A DNA stretch of 51,084 nucleotides from Roseburia sp. (GCA_023664685.1 JAMPFC010000008.1:1-51084); one strand, 5' to 3'; positions 1 through 7,548 are shown, numbered from the stretch's first letter. The notes: generated by a model not told the origin, from the sequence alone. Made by a program: numbers and translations.

Positions 1-2
1 TA

Positions 3-269
3 GTGAAAGATATAGAAACAATTAAAAATTTTATTGCAGAAGACAATGCCGATAAGGCATTGGAAACAGTGCAGGAGATTTATAAGCAGTTTGAGAATAT
101 ACAGCAGTTTCCTTATATTGGCGCAGACCTGTCTAAACGTGTGAGTTTTAAGACGGATTATAAATATGTGGTGTGGAATGATTATATTGTGCTATATAAG
201 ATTGCTAAAGAAGTAGTTGAGATTTATCGGGTAGTAAACCGCTATCAGGATATTACGAAGATATTCTAA
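3..269 (+). CDS. RelE/ParE-family toxin, 5' end outside window
   Basis: The 88 readable residues match the C-terminal two thirds of a RelE/ParE-type toxin of a type II toxin-antitoxin pair. The helical part (KALETVQEIYKQFENI) is followed by the family-typical FPYIG turn and beta strands KTDYKYVVWNDYIVLYKI and VEIYRVVNRYQD. Family members usually start with about 10-15 more residues (a strand plus 'A..DL..I'), so the GTG at position 3 is probably internal and the true start lies before the window. The antitoxin is expected upstream and cannot be seen. ParE members poison gyrase and RelE members cleave mRNA; the sequence here does not separate them. No terminator is visible behind it. Confidence 0.7.
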   Translation: MKDIETIKNFIAEDNADKALETVQEIYKQFENIQQFPYIGADLSKRVSFKTDYKYVVWNDYIVLYKIAKEVVEIYRVVNRYQDITKIF

Positions 270-355
270 AATAATTTAGTTTTCGATAGAACTAGTGGAC
301 TTGCAAATATGCAATTCTTTGTGGTATAGCCTTTAACAGAAGAACAAAGAAACTA

Positions 356-385
356 TTTACAATCCGGGTAAGAAAGGTGTATAAT
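356..385 (+). promoter_or_regulatory. SigA-type promoter of serS
   Basis: TTTACA and TATAAT are separated by 18 bp, 45 nt ahead of the serS start. The 160-nt gap before serS is too short for a normal T-box leader and I see no T-box sequence in it. Confidence 0.6.
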
Positions 386-429
386 GAATCCAATTTATGT
401 AATATTTTATAGCTATGGAGGAAAGAGGC

Positions 430-1716
430 ATGTTAGATATCAAATTTTTGCGTGAGAATCCGGATATCGTAAAGGAAAATATTAAAAATAAATTTCAGGA
501 TAAAAAACTTCCGCTTGTCGATGAGGTGATCGAACTGGACAAGCAGAGCAGGGCAACACAGCAGGAGGCGGACAGTCTCCGGGCAAACAGGAAGAAGATT
601 TCAAAAAATATCGGCGGTTTGATGGCACAGGGAAAAAAGGAAGAAGCCGAGGCGTTGAAAGCGGAAGTGGCAAAGAGTGCGGAAAGACTGGCGGAACTGG
701 AGAAGATGGAAGGTGAATTGTCGGAAAAGATTCGTGAGATCATGTTGACGATTCCGAATATCATTGATCCAAGTGTTCCGATCGGAAAAGATGACAGTGA
801 GAATGTTGAGATTGAGAAATTTGGGGAGCCGGTCGTGCCGGATTATGAGATTCCATACCACACCGAGATCATGGAACAGTTTGACGGAATTGATCTGGAT
901 GCTGCGAGAGACGTGGCGGGAAATGGTTTCTATTATCTGATGGGCGATGTGGCGAGGCTTCATTCAGCGGTTATTTCGTATGCCCGTGATTTTATGATCG
1001 AGAGAGGGTTTACTTATTGTGTGCCGCCATTTATGATCCGCAGTAATGTCGTGACCGGCGTTATGAGTTTTGATGAGATGGATGCCATGATGTATAAGAT
1101 CGAGGGAGAGGATCTGTATCTGATCGGAACGAGTGAGCATTCCATGATCGGTAAGTTTATTGATAAGATTCTTCCGGAGGAGAAGCTGCCGCAGACTTTG
1201 ACTAGTTATTCGCCTTGTTTCCGAAAGGAAAAAGGGGCGCATGGGTTAGAGGAGCGCGGTGTGTACCGGATTCATCAGTTTGAGAAGCAGGAAATGATCG
1301 TCGTCTGCAAGCCGGAGGAGAGTAAGATCTGGTTTGAAAAATTGTGGCAGAATACAGTGGATCTGTTCCGCTCACTGGATATTCCGGTTCGCACGCTTGA
1401 GTGCTGTTCGGGAGATCTGGCTGATCTGAAAGTGAAATCGATCGATGTGGAGGCGTGGTCGCCAAGGCAGAAGAAATATTTTGAGGTGGGGAGTTGTTCC
1501 AATCTCGGAGATGCACAGGCAAGACGGTTAAAGATCCGTGTCACGGGCAAAGACGGAAAGTATTTTGCACATACGCTGAATAATACGGTGGTAGCGCCAC
1601 CGCGGATGTTGATCGCATTTCTTGAAAATAATCTGAATGCGGACGGGTCGGTCAATATCCCGAAAGCATTGCAGCCATACATGGGTGGAAAGGAAAAAAT
1701 TGAAAAATCGAACTAA
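430..1716 (+). CDS. serS: Serine-tRNA ligase (SerRS)
   Basis: Cytosolic class II aminoacyl-tRNA synthetase that charges tRNA-Ser (and tRNA-Sec) with serine. The start is the ATG at 430 because GGAGG lies just upstream and the protein then begins with the classic MLDIKFLRENPD; an in-frame ATG at 415 lies ahead of the ribosome binding site. Residues about 30-100 form the long antiparallel coiled-coil tRNA-binding arm. Motif 2 is near residue 263 (FRKEKGAHG...RIHQFEK) and motif 3 near residue 350 (FEVGSCSNLGDAQARR). The usual serine-pocket TAE reads TSE (LIGTSEHSM) and the usual VSSCSN reads VGSCSN, so this is a sequence-divergent SerRS. Length of 428 residues is normal. Confidence 0.95.
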   Translation: MLDIKFLRENPDIVKENIKNKFQDKKLPLVDEVIELDKQSRATQQEADSLRANRKKISKNIGGLMAQGKKEEAEALKAEVAKSAERLAELEKMEGELSEKIREIMLTIPNIIDPSVPIGKDDSENVEIEKFGEPVVPDYEIPYHTEIMEQFDGIDLDAARDVAGNGFYYLMGDVARLHSAVISYARDFMIERGFTYCVPPFMIRSNVVTGVMSFDEMDAMMYKIEGEDLYLIGTSEHSMIGKFIDKILPEEKLPQTLTSYSPCFRKEKGAHGLEERGVYRIHQFEKQEMIVVCKPEESKIWFEKLWQNTVDLFRSLDIPVRTLECCSGDLADLKVKSIDVEAWSPRQKKYFEVGSCSNLGDAQARRLKIRVTGKDGKYFAHTLNNTVVAPPRMLIAFLENNLNADGSVNIPKALQPYMGGKEKIEKSN

Positions 1717-1800
1717 TGTAAAAATATCGTATGTCTTTGATAAGAAGAGGAAAAGCGGGACTGGCATTTGCGTCAGCGAGGGCAGAACTGGCATATGTCT

Positions 1801-1835
1801 GCCCGGTGGCTTTCCCGGGCTGCCGGCGTTTTTCA
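1801..1835 (+). terminator. Probable intrinsic terminator after serS
   Basis: GCCCGG and CCGGGC form a 6-bp GC stem with an 8-nt loop, followed 8 nt later by a run of Ts. The stem is short and the T-run is offset, so this is tentative. Confidence 0.4.
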
Positions 1836-1891
1836 GGAGATCAAATTCCTGTATGGCGGTCATGTGCCGGATGAGGACGGAAAATAGTGGA

Positions 1892-2386
1892 ATGGAAAAT
1901 ATGATCCATATGCTGAACCGATTTGAAAAGTGGTTTCAGAATGAGCTTCCGTCGAAAATTTCCCCGCTTGAGGCTGATGTGGTGAGGTGTTACTGGCAGG
2001 AATTTGCCGCTGAGGTCATACTGGCGGATGGCCGATCTCCCGATGTGGCTGCTTTTCTCATCCATGATGGGCATTATCTCTTTTTTAATACTGGAGAGAT
2101 TCAGATTTATGAGGGTGACGATTCTGGGAAGCGGTTCAAACGATGGCCGACCTGTCAGGAGAGAAAGAGACTTGATGTAGAATTAGGGATTTCAGAAGCA
2201 GAGGCACAGAGTACCTATTTCAAATGTCGAAAAATTTCAAAACGTGGTATTTTTCTGATCGTTCCAGATCAAATTCAGACAATAAATCCAAAAACATTTA
2301 TCACAAAAAAAGAATATAAAAAATGGATCAAAACTTTTTTGCAGTCAGCACAGGCAGCAGTTGTGATCCGGTACAGGGAGGGATGA
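1892..2386 (+). CDS. PP2C-like protein (degenerate) next to a Ser/Thr kinase
   Basis: No confident family match. The region AAEVILADGRS...AFLIHDGHYLFFNTGEIQIYEGD has the strand pattern of a PP2C phosphatase (the 'L..DG.....N.GDSR.Y' part), and KRGIFLIVPDQIQ sits where PP2Cs have the 'FLLCSDGL' strand. The metal-binding aspartates are not there, so catalytic activity is doubtful. The stop codon lies 1 nt before the GTG of the kinase gene, which fits the common phosphatase/kinase pairing. The start is uncertain: in-frame ATGs at 1853, 1862, 1871 and 1892 are possible, none with an ideal ribosome binding site. PP2C relationship is inference. Confidence 0.5.
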   Translation: MENMIHMLNRFEKWFQNELPSKISPLEADVVRCYWQEFAAEVILADGRSPDVAAFLIHDGHYLFFNTGEIQIYEGDDSGKRFKRWPTCQERKRLDVELGISEAEAQSTYFKCRKISKRGIFLIVPDQIQTINPKTFITKKEYKKWIKTFLQSAQAAVVIRYREG

Positions 2387-2387
2387 A

Positions 2388-3209
2388 GTGGAAAAATATA
2401 GATTGTTGAGAGAGATTGGTCGTGGCGGCACCTCCAAAGTATATCTTGGCGTAGAGAGAAAGACCGGGAGGAAATATGCCATAAAAATCTATGAGGACAA
2501 AGGTGCGTTTGAGCGGGCATGCGGTGAGCATTCGATTTTGCAAATGCTTCATTTTCCGGCGATACCTGAATTTAAAGAAAATTTATATAAAGAAGGAAAA
2601 GGGTTTATCGTGATGGAGTATGTGCCGGGGATCACGTTAAAAGAGAGGATACAGAGAGAGGGGATGCTTGCAGAGGATCAGGTGGCAGAGTGGAGTATTA
2701 AAATCTGTGAAGTGTTGTCTTACCTTCATGGGAGAACGCCTCCGGTCATATACCGTGACCTGAAACCGGCCAATATTATTTTGAGTCCGTCTTCCGGGAT
2801 CAAGTTGATTGATTTTGGAGCGGCGGCACCGTGCATAAAAAGAATTTCGGATCAGAAAAATCTGCCCGGCGCAGAACCGATTGGCACGATCGGCTATGCG
2901 GCACCGGAACAGGCTGACAGAGAGGGGCGCATTGATACAAGGGCAGATGTGTATGCGCTCGGAGCCACGATGCACCATATGCTCACCGGGATTCCGCCTT
3001 ATAAGAACCCGGGGCAGTTTGAGCCGGTAAGGACATATAATAAAAAAATATCCGCAAGGATGGAAGAGATCGTGTGTAAATGTCTGGAAAAAATTCCGGA
3101 TAAGAGATATCGGTTTTGTGAGGAGATAAAAAGAGACCTGAAAGTTACAGATTCCAAAAGAAAAAAACAGGGAAGGCTGTATGATTTCAGGTCAGAGATT
3201 TTGTATTAG
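2388..3209 (+). CDS. Soluble serine/threonine protein kinase
   Basis: Hanks-type protein kinase that phosphorylates Ser/Thr of unknown target proteins. Visible elements: glycine-rich loop GRGGTSKVYL (11-20), ATP-binding lysine K33 (AIKIY), a candidate alpha-C glutamate near E47, catalytic loop YRDLKPAN with D124, and DFG at 142-144, followed by an APE-like segment (YAAPEQ). The protein is only 273 residues and ends soon after the kinase fold: no transmembrane helix and no PASTA repeats, unlike PrkC/PknB. The GTG start is supported by GGGAGGG upstream and begins MEKYRLLREIG. It lies directly behind the PP2C-like gene, so the two are probably co-transcribed. Confidence 0.9.
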   Translation: MEKYRLLREIGRGGTSKVYLGVERKTGRKYAIKIYEDKGAFERACGEHSILQMLHFPAIPEFKENLYKEGKGFIVMEYVPGITLKERIQREGMLAEDQVAEWSIKICEVLSYLHGRTPPVIYRDLKPANIILSPSSGIKLIDFGAAAPCIKRISDQKNLPGAEPIGTIGYAAPEQADREGRIDTRADVYALGATMHHMLTGIPPYKNPGQFEPVRTYNKKISARMEEIVCKCLEKIPDKRYRFCEEIKRDLKVTDSKRKKQGRLYDFRSEILY

Positions 3210-3216
3210 CGTTAAG

Positions 3217-3408
3217 CTAGTTTCCTTTGCTACTGAGAGGGTTGGATTCGTGTTCCCAGAACAGATTGTTGTCAGGAGAAGGGAGATCTTCTTCGTTGTA
3301 TCGTGAGTTTTGTCGTATCTGTGCCGCTCTTTGTTCGGAAACCCCATCCAGACTGTTTTTGTTTTCTGCCCGGTCGACAGCGTTTTGCTTCTTTTCCGTT
3401 TCTTTCAT
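3217..3408 (-). CDS. Small hydrophilic hypothetical protein
   Basis: A 63-residue, highly charged and asparagine-rich reading frame (begins MKETEKKQNAVDRAENK) with no membrane segment and no family I recognise. GAGGTAATG lies upstream of the start, a plausible though not ideal ribosome binding site. It converges on the kinase gene. Its composition looks like a disordered peptide and it could also be a chance frame. Confidence 0.4.
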   Translation of the reverse strand: MKETEKKQNAVDRAENKNSLDGVSEQRAAQIRQNSRYNEEDLPSPDNNLFWEHESNPLSSKGN

Positions 3409-3492
3409 GATTGTTCATTACCTCGTTTCGGATTCATTTTGTGGATAGTATTTACAAACAGCGGAGAACTTATTCTGCGGTTTTAGAAAACT

Positions 3493-3521
3493 TTGTTTTT
3501 TATATAAAGGTATGCTACAAT
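3493..3521 (+). promoter_or_regulatory. SigA-type promoter of the HAD phosphatase gene
   Basis: TTGTTT, 17 bp, TACAAT, about 68 nt before the ATG at 3589. Confidence 0.5.
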
Positions 3522-3588
3522 AGTCTCAGCAAAGCTGAGCCATTGCACAGAAAGCAGTCGTATATGCAGCGAAAGGAAGCGAAAACGT

Positions 3589-4239
3589 ATGAAAAAATAT
3601 GACACGGTGATTTTTGACTTGGATGGTACTCTGTTAAATACATTGGAGGATCTGCATGATTGTGTAAATGTGGTCATGAGACAGTTTGGATGGGAGGAAC
3701 ACAGTCTGGAACAGATTCGCCGGTTTGTGGGAAACGGAATCGGTAAACTGATGGAGCGCTCCGTTCCGGATGGCAGAGAAAATGAGAGATTTGAAGAAGC
3801 CTTTTCCGAATTTAAAAGTTATTATACGTCGCATTGTCAGATTAAGACAAGACCCTATGATGGAGTGATCGAGCTGCTCGCATATCTGAAAGAAAAGGGA
3901 TACCGCATCGCTATCGTTTCCAATAAAAATGATGCGGCGGTAAAGGAATTGAATCAAATTTATTTTGCCCATTATACGGGGGCGGCAATCGGAGACCGGG
4001 AGGGGGCGAGGAGAAAGCCAGCTCCGGATTCTGTGTTTACCGCTCTTTCCGAACTTGGAAGCTGCAAAGAAAGGGCGGTCTACATCGGAGATTCCGAGGT
4101 GGATTATGAGACTGCCGCAAACAGCGGCATTGACTGCATTCTGGTTAGTTGGGGGTTTCGTGACAGAGAACTTTTGGAAAGTTTTGAGGGGGCTTTGGTC
4201 GTTGATCATTGTGAGGAAATCTGCCGATATCTGGGTTAG
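3589..4239 (+). CDS. HAD-family hydrolase, phosphoglycolate phosphatase-like
   Basis: Cytosolic haloacid dehalogenase-superfamily phosphatase. Motif I is FDLDGTLLNT with the nucleophile D10 and acid D12; motif II is IVSNKND; motif III lysine is in RKPAPDSV; motif IV is YIGDSEVDYETAANSG. A helical cap of the C1 type lies between motifs I and II. This arrangement and the 216-residue length fit the Gph/PpaX subgroup (phosphoglycolate phosphatase or pyrophosphatase), but substrate cannot be read from sequence. AAGGAAG precedes the start. It ends 24 nt from the convergent ferritin-like gene. Confidence 0.9.
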   Translation: MKKYDTVIFDLDGTLLNTLEDLHDCVNVVMRQFGWEEHSLEQIRRFVGNGIGKLMERSVPDGRENERFEEAFSEFKSYYTSHCQIKTRPYDGVIELLAYLKEKGYRIAIVSNKNDAAVKELNQIYFAHYTGAAIGDREGARRKPAPDSVFTALSELGSCKERAVYIGDSEVDYETAANSGIDCILVSWGFRDRELLESFEGALVVDHCEEICRYLG

Positions 4240-4263
4240 TGCGGTTGAACCGGCATGGTGTTT

Positions 4264-4986
4264 TTAGGTGTTTGAAATGTCAATGGACTGTTTCAGGTAT
4301 CCGAGGGAGTCGCGAAGCAGCCGCCAGAAGGTATATCCGCCTGAACGGAAAACATCAGTCATGGCAAACCAGACAACCGTCACCGTCGTTTCCATCAAAA
4401 TGATCCGTAATAAATTTTCAAGAGGAGACATTTTTAATTTGTTCAGGGTGCAGGATTGAAATATAATATGTCGGAGTTCATCGTGGAGCATCTGCCGGCA
4501 GATTTTTTTCAATACGGGCGAATCCGTACATTCTGCCAGAGCGCTGTAATAAGACAGAGCAATCATTTCTGCTGTCACCAGTACAACGACCTCACCTTTT
4601 AGTCCGCCTAATTTTCGGAGATTCCGGAAAATCTGATCGAGCGCGGAAGTTTTACGTGCCGGAATTTCATAATAGTCCATATATTTTTTCAAATAAGCAG
4701 AATGTTGATTTTCTTCGCGGATAAACCATTTCATCGCTTCCATATAATCCGGGTCATGATTTTTTGCCGCATAACGTCTCACACAGTCCAACAGATGAAT
4801 ACCATCCGAAGCCTCACCTTTTTGAAAATTCTGGATCGAGGGAAAAATAAGTGCTTTCTCCGTTTCATTTAATTCTATTTCCTCTGAAAAATCAATCTGT
4901 AGACGTTTCTCATGATTGACCATAAAATAAGAAACCCAGTCAAATTTTTTGTAATTTCCCAAGTGTAAATCCGATAACCGGAACAT
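4264..4986 (-). CDS. Ferritin-like diiron protein
   Basis: A helical 240-residue protein with a complete carboxylate-bridged diiron signature: E58, E92-x2-H95 (EENQH), E140 (TAEMIAL) and E170-x2-H173 (DELRH). This pattern defines ferritin-like oxidoreductases, but the surrounding sequence does not match ferritin, rubrerythrin or ribonucleotide reductase R2 well, and the substrate is unknown. No signal peptide. GAGAGGAC precedes the start and a clear SigA-type promoter lies about 40 nt upstream on the minus strand. Confidence 0.75.
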   Translation of the reverse strand: MFRLSDLHLGNYKKFDWVSYFMVNHEKRLQIDFSEEIELNETEKALIFPSIQNFQKGEASDGIHLLDCVRRYAAKNHDPDYMEAMKWFIREENQHSAYLKKYMDYYEIPARKTSALDQIFRNLRKLGGLKGEVVVLVTAEMIALSYYSALAECTDSPVLKKICRQMLHDELRHIIFQSCTLNKLKMSPLENLLRIILMETTVTVVWFAMTDVFRSGGYTFWRLLRDSLGYLKQSIDISNT

Positions 4987-5027
4987 TGCATTTGTCCTCT
5001 CTTTCGTTGGAATTTTGTATTGTTTTT

Positions 5028-5056
5028 AGTATATAACAGAAGAGGGGAAAAAGCAA
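5028..5056 (-). promoter_or_regulatory. SigA-type promoter of the ferritin-like gene
   Basis: Read on the minus strand: TTGCTT, 17 bp, TATACT, ending 42 nt before the ATG. Confidence 0.65.
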
Positions 5057-5062
5057 TAGGGG

Positions 5063-5238
5063 GCAGGTTCCGTATTTTAAGAAAGAAAGTTTCTCCGGCA
5101 TGGAGCGCTTGCGCTATGTAAATACGCAGTAGTAAGGGCACATAGAAGTGCCAAAATATGCACTTCTATGTGCCTCTTACTAGCGCATTTACAACTCCAT
5201 TCAGAGAAACTTTCTTTTTTAAAATACTGTAAACCTGC
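5063..5238. repeat. Long hairpin 1 of the array
   Basis: A roughly 176-nt imperfect palindrome. The tip is a perfect 15-bp stem (GGCACATAGAAGTGC with its complement) around an 8-nt loop. Further out, matching arm blocks are AGTAAG/CTTACT, TGTAAAT/ATTTACA, ATGGAG/CTCCAT, AGAAAGTTTCTC/GAGAAACTTTCT, GTATTTTAA/TTAAAATAC and GCAGGTT/AACCTGC. Confidence 0.85.
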
Positions 5239-5246
5239 AAAGGTGT
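5222..5246 (+). repeat. Linker repeat copy 1
   Basis: 25-nt unit beginning AAATACTG and ending CCTGCAAAGGTGT; differs from the copy at 5373-5397 at two positions. Confidence 0.85.
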
Positions 5247-5371
5247 AACGGAGGAAGATTTACTCACATGGGCACTCGCGTTATTTAAGTACGTAGTGGC
5301 ATGGATGTTGAAACTACCAACATCTCATCCCAACGTACTTAAAACCCATGTTCATAAAATCTTCCTTTGTT
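5247..5371. repeat. Long hairpin 2 of the array
   Basis: Arm blocks: AACGGAGGAAG/CTTCCTTTGTT (with G-U pairs), GATTT/AAATC, ACATGGG/CCCATGT, TTAAGTACGT/ACGTACTTAA and the tip GATGTTG/CAACATC. Sequence unrelated to hairpin 1. Confidence 0.85.
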
Positions 5372-5372
5372 G

Positions 5373-5397
5373 AAATACTGCAAGCCTGCAAAGGTGT
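5373..5397 (+). repeat. Linker repeat copy 2
   Basis: Second copy of the 25-nt linker, 151 nt after the first. Confidence 0.85.
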
Positions 5398-5453
5398 GTT
5401 GGGTGGGAGAAGAGATGTTTTGGTATAGGTACAGAGACTTGGCGTATCGTTTG

Positions 5454-5500
5454 CCGTATCTTAGTAAAACCATGCCCGACCCGGTTTTACCAAGATACGG
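5454..5500. repeat. Core of long hairpin 3
   Basis: CCGTATCTT-A-GTAAAACC pairs with GGTTTTAC-C-AAGATACGG around an 11-nt loop, 18 paired positions with one mismatch. Weaker pairing continues outward to about 5409-5523. It lies just behind the stop of the minus-strand gene and may help end or stabilise that transcript. Confidence 0.8.
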
Positions 5501-5521
5501 AACCGATAACCAATCCCTCTC

Positions 5522-6481
5522 TTAATACCTCGTATAAACCCGGAATCCATCAGATGCCAGTGAGGAAGCGGTTATCTTGCGATCCCAATGGACAGACGAG
5601 TTGTAATTGCCCTCCACGACGGTAATATAACTTGCCTGTTTTGTGAGTACGACGACAGAGTGCGAGTTGCCGATTCGGATATTGTCCCCTACTTTGATCT
5701 GGTCAAAAGAGGAATGTGTCTGATACGATTTTTCCGTTCCGAATATGGTATCGCTCAGTTTTGCCGCAAAACCATAGCATCCATATCCATTACCAAAGCG
5801 TGGGGAGTAATAGTAGTAGCTGTTGGTCAGCGGCATACCCTCCGGATAGGTGCTGCGTAGGGAATTTAGGATGTTGTAAGCGGTTTCCTCTGTCACTGTG
5901 CCGGATGTGGATGGAGCTGCGGTTTCCGATGGGAGTGGTGTCTGTGAAGTTTCCGGTTTTTGCGAGACGATTGGGCGTTGCGATATCACCGGACGCTGGG
6001 TGGTTGTCGGCCATTGCACCGCTGTCGGTCTTTGCGTTACTGCGGGAAATTGTGACGCAGTTGGTCTTTGGGTAGTCGCAGGCGGTTGTGTTATTGCTGG
6101 CCGTTGTGTCGTTGCCGGGGCTGATGTTATGGCGGGGGTATTTGCCGAAGTCCCATTGGAGCCAGTCTCTTTCTTTACGGTTACTTTACAGACAAATTTT
6201 TTCGACCTTATTTTTGCTGTGATTTTGGCGGTTCCTGTTTTTTTGGCAGTTACTTTTCCGTTTTTATTTACTGTTGCCACTTTTTTGTTGGATGATTTCC
6301 ATGTGACTTTACCGGAGATGCCTTTTACTTTTAGTTTGTAACAGGTTCCTTTGGATACCGTGAGTTTCTTTTTGCTGATCTTAGCAGATGCAGCATTGCT
6401 GTCAGTTCCGGGCATCAAAGATGCGATAAGCGAAAAAGCAAGTACTCCTGTTGTGAATCTTCTTTTTGTTTGTATATTCAT
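5522..6481 (-). CDS. Secreted Ig-like (BIG2) protein with C-terminal CHAP-like cysteine domain
   Basis: Begins at the ATG at 6481 (AAAGGAATGATCACA upstream) with a Sec signal peptide, residues 1 to about 30, ending near NAASA. Next comes one bacterial Ig-like group 2 domain (about 33-102; typical VTWKSSNKKVATVN...G.VTAKKTG). A Pro/Thr linker of about ten hexapeptides of the form [T/S]-Q-x-P-x-x (TQRPAI, SQFPAV) follows. The last 110 residues (NGYGCYGFAAKLSD, GDNIRIGNSHSVVVL, EGNYNSSVHW) look like a CHAP/NlpC-type amidase or peptidase with a candidate Cys/His pair. Likely acts on or at the cell wall. No sortase signal or lipobox. The exact enzyme activity is inference. Confidence 0.8.
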   Translation of the reverse strand: MNIQTKRRFTTGVLAFSLIASLMPGTDSNAASAKISKKKLTVSKGTCYKLKVKGISGKVTWKSSNKKVATVNKNGKVTAKKTGTAKITAKIRSKKFVCKVTVKKETGSNGTSANTPAITSAPATTQRPAITQPPATTQRPTASQFPAVTQRPTAVQWPTTTQRPVISQRPIVSQKPETSQTPLPSETAAPSTSGTVTEETAYNILNSLRSTYPEGMPLTNSYYYYSPRFGNGYGCYGFAAKLSDTIFGTEKSYQTHSSFDQIKVGDNIRIGNSHSVVVLTKQASYITVVEGNYNSSVHWDRKITASSLASDGFRVYTRY

Positions 6482-6539
6482 TGTGATCATTCCTTTCTGT
6501 TTGCGCTGAACAAGTCGTGTATTTCCTGTTCGCCAGCCC

Positions 6540-6548
6540 ATTATAGCA
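6540..6548 (-). promoter_or_regulatory. Extended -10 promoter of the Ig-like/CHAP-like gene
   Basis: On the minus strand TGCTATAAT (TG-n-TATAAT), 60 nt before the start; the -35 box is poor, as is common for extended -10 promoters. Confidence 0.5.
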
Positions 6549-6614
6549 TAAAAAATTACAAAAGTGTTACGAATTTGTTAATTGCATAATATTACCAGAA
6601 GTTTTTGCTGCTTC

Positions 6615-6643
6615 TTGCGCTTCTGAAATACCTGTGTTATGAT
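6615..6643 (+). promoter_or_regulatory. SigA-type promoter in front of ylmH
   Basis: TTGCGC, 17 bp, TATGAT. It diverges from the minus-strand promoter at 6540 and would start transcription close to 6650. Confidence 0.6.
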
Positions 6644-6687
6644 TAAAAATATCATAGCTTTGCCGGGGTATGTGGCGGAGGAAGGAC

Positions 6688-6786
6688 ATGGAGTTGCCGG
6701 AGATCATAGAAAAGTTTTTAATGGAATATCTGGAATATCATGGGAAAATCAGCGACAATACGAAGAGAAAACGGGAGGAAAGATGA
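6688..6786 (+). CDS. 32-residue peptide coupled to ylmH
   Basis: ATG at 6688 with an excellent ribosome binding site (GGAGGAAGGAC) opens a 32-codon frame, and its TGA overlaps the ylmH ATG as ATGA. The peptide (EKFLMEYLEYHGKISDNT...) resembles the first helix of tyrosine recombinases such as XerD ('FL.YLE...G.SDNT'), so it may be the stump of a decayed recombinase gene. It could also be a leader peptide that couples translation into ylmH. Both readings are inference. Confidence 0.5.
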   Translation: MELPEIIEKFLMEYLEYHGKISDNTKRKREER

Positions 6787-7526
6787 AACAGAGATTTACA
6801 GACCTTGCAAATACTTGCTATCAGAAGGGGCATTATACCTTTTCACACTTCTTGTCGCCTGCTGAGATTGACGAGTTTTATCAAATTCAGAATGAAATTG
6901 CCTTTGTGCCTTATAAATTGTATGGCGGGAGTGCCTATTCGGAGCGGCAGATTCTCCGGTTTGGGGATGAAGAGATGTTAGGCTATGACGAACCGTTTCC
7001 GGTCAGTTGTATCCATTGCCGCCCGGCTGCTCCGAAGTTTGCAGAAAAAACCGGACACAGGGATATTCTTGGAGCACTGATGAATCTCGGGATCGAGCGT
7101 GATGTGATCGGAGATATCTGGCTCAAGGAGAAAGAGAGTTACTTCTTTTGCATGGAGAGTATGAAGGATTACATCTGCGATAATCTTACCAAAGTCCGTC
7201 ATACAAATGTGGTCTGCGAGGAGATTCACGAACTTCCGGAAGAATTTAAGCCGGAATTGAAAAGGGAAGAATATATTATTGCCTCGGAGAGATGCGATGC
7301 ATTGGTGGCAAAGATTTATAATCTTTCCCGGGGAAAATGCATCCCGTTGTTTCGCGAAAAGAAAGTCTTTGTAAACAGCAGGCAGTATGAAAATAATAGC
7401 GGAATATTAAAAGACGGTGATGTAGTCAGCGTGAGGGGACATGGAAAATTTATATACCGGGGCGTCAGCCGGGAGACGAAAAAAGGGAGACTTACGGTAT
7501 CAATAGAAAAATACGCCCAGAACTGA
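6783..7526 (+). CDS. ylmH: YlmH-type S4-domain RNA-binding protein
   Basis: RNA-binding protein of the YlmH family, linked in Gram-positive bacteria to ribosome-associated rescue and to cell-division gene clusters. The start at 6783 follows GGGAGGAAAG; an in-frame ATG at 6639 lies upstream but has no ribosome binding site. The N-terminal domain carries FSHFLSPAEIDEF and the typical GY...ERQILRFG segment. The C-terminal S4 domain runs from about residue 170 (LKREEYIIASERCDALVAKIYNLSR) to GDVVSVRGHGKF. Length 247 is normal. It lies apart from sepF/ylmG/divIVA, its usual neighbours. Confidence 0.85.
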   Translation: MKQRFTDLANTCYQKGHYTFSHFLSPAEIDEFYQIQNEIAFVPYKLYGGSAYSERQILRFGDEEMLGYDEPFPVSCIHCRPAAPKFAEKTGHRDILGALMNLGIERDVIGDIWLKEKESYFFCMESMKDYICDNLTKVRHTNVVCEEIHELPEEFKPELKREEYIIASERCDALVAKIYNLSRGKCIPLFREKKVFVNSRQYENNSGILKDGDVVSVRGHGKFIYRGVSRETKKGRLTVSIEKYAQN

Positions 7527-7548
7527 TCATGGGCAAATGGAGAAAGAG

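Larger units (their letters stand above)
5062..5523. repeat. Array of three long hairpins joined by a conserved 25-nt linker
   Basis: No gene is visible in this 460-nt interval. It holds three consecutive long inverted repeats whose arm sequences are unrelated to each other (5063-5238, 5247-5371 and about 5409-5523). Between hairpins 1 and 2 and between 2 and 3 lies the same 25-nt linker (23 of 25 identical), 151 nt apart. Just left of hairpin 1, GGCAGGTTCCGTATTTTAA is an inverted, imperfect copy of the linker start. The third hairpin touches the stop codon of the minus-strand gene that follows. Arm pairing in hairpin 2 uses G-U pairs only if the plus strand is transcribed. Confidence 0.85.

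Noticed and set aside
270-429. T-box riboswitch upstream of serS
   Set aside because: The gap is only 160 nt and contains neither the T-box sequence nor a terminator hairpin.
1637-1891. Long N-terminal extension of the PP2C-like frame overlapping serS
   Set aside because: It begins inside serS in another frame, has no ribosome binding site and passes through the probable terminator.
5062-5523. Integron attC-like cassette array
   Set aside because: Hairpins with constant linkers recall attC sites, but there is no integrase, no cassette genes and no recognisable attC core sites.
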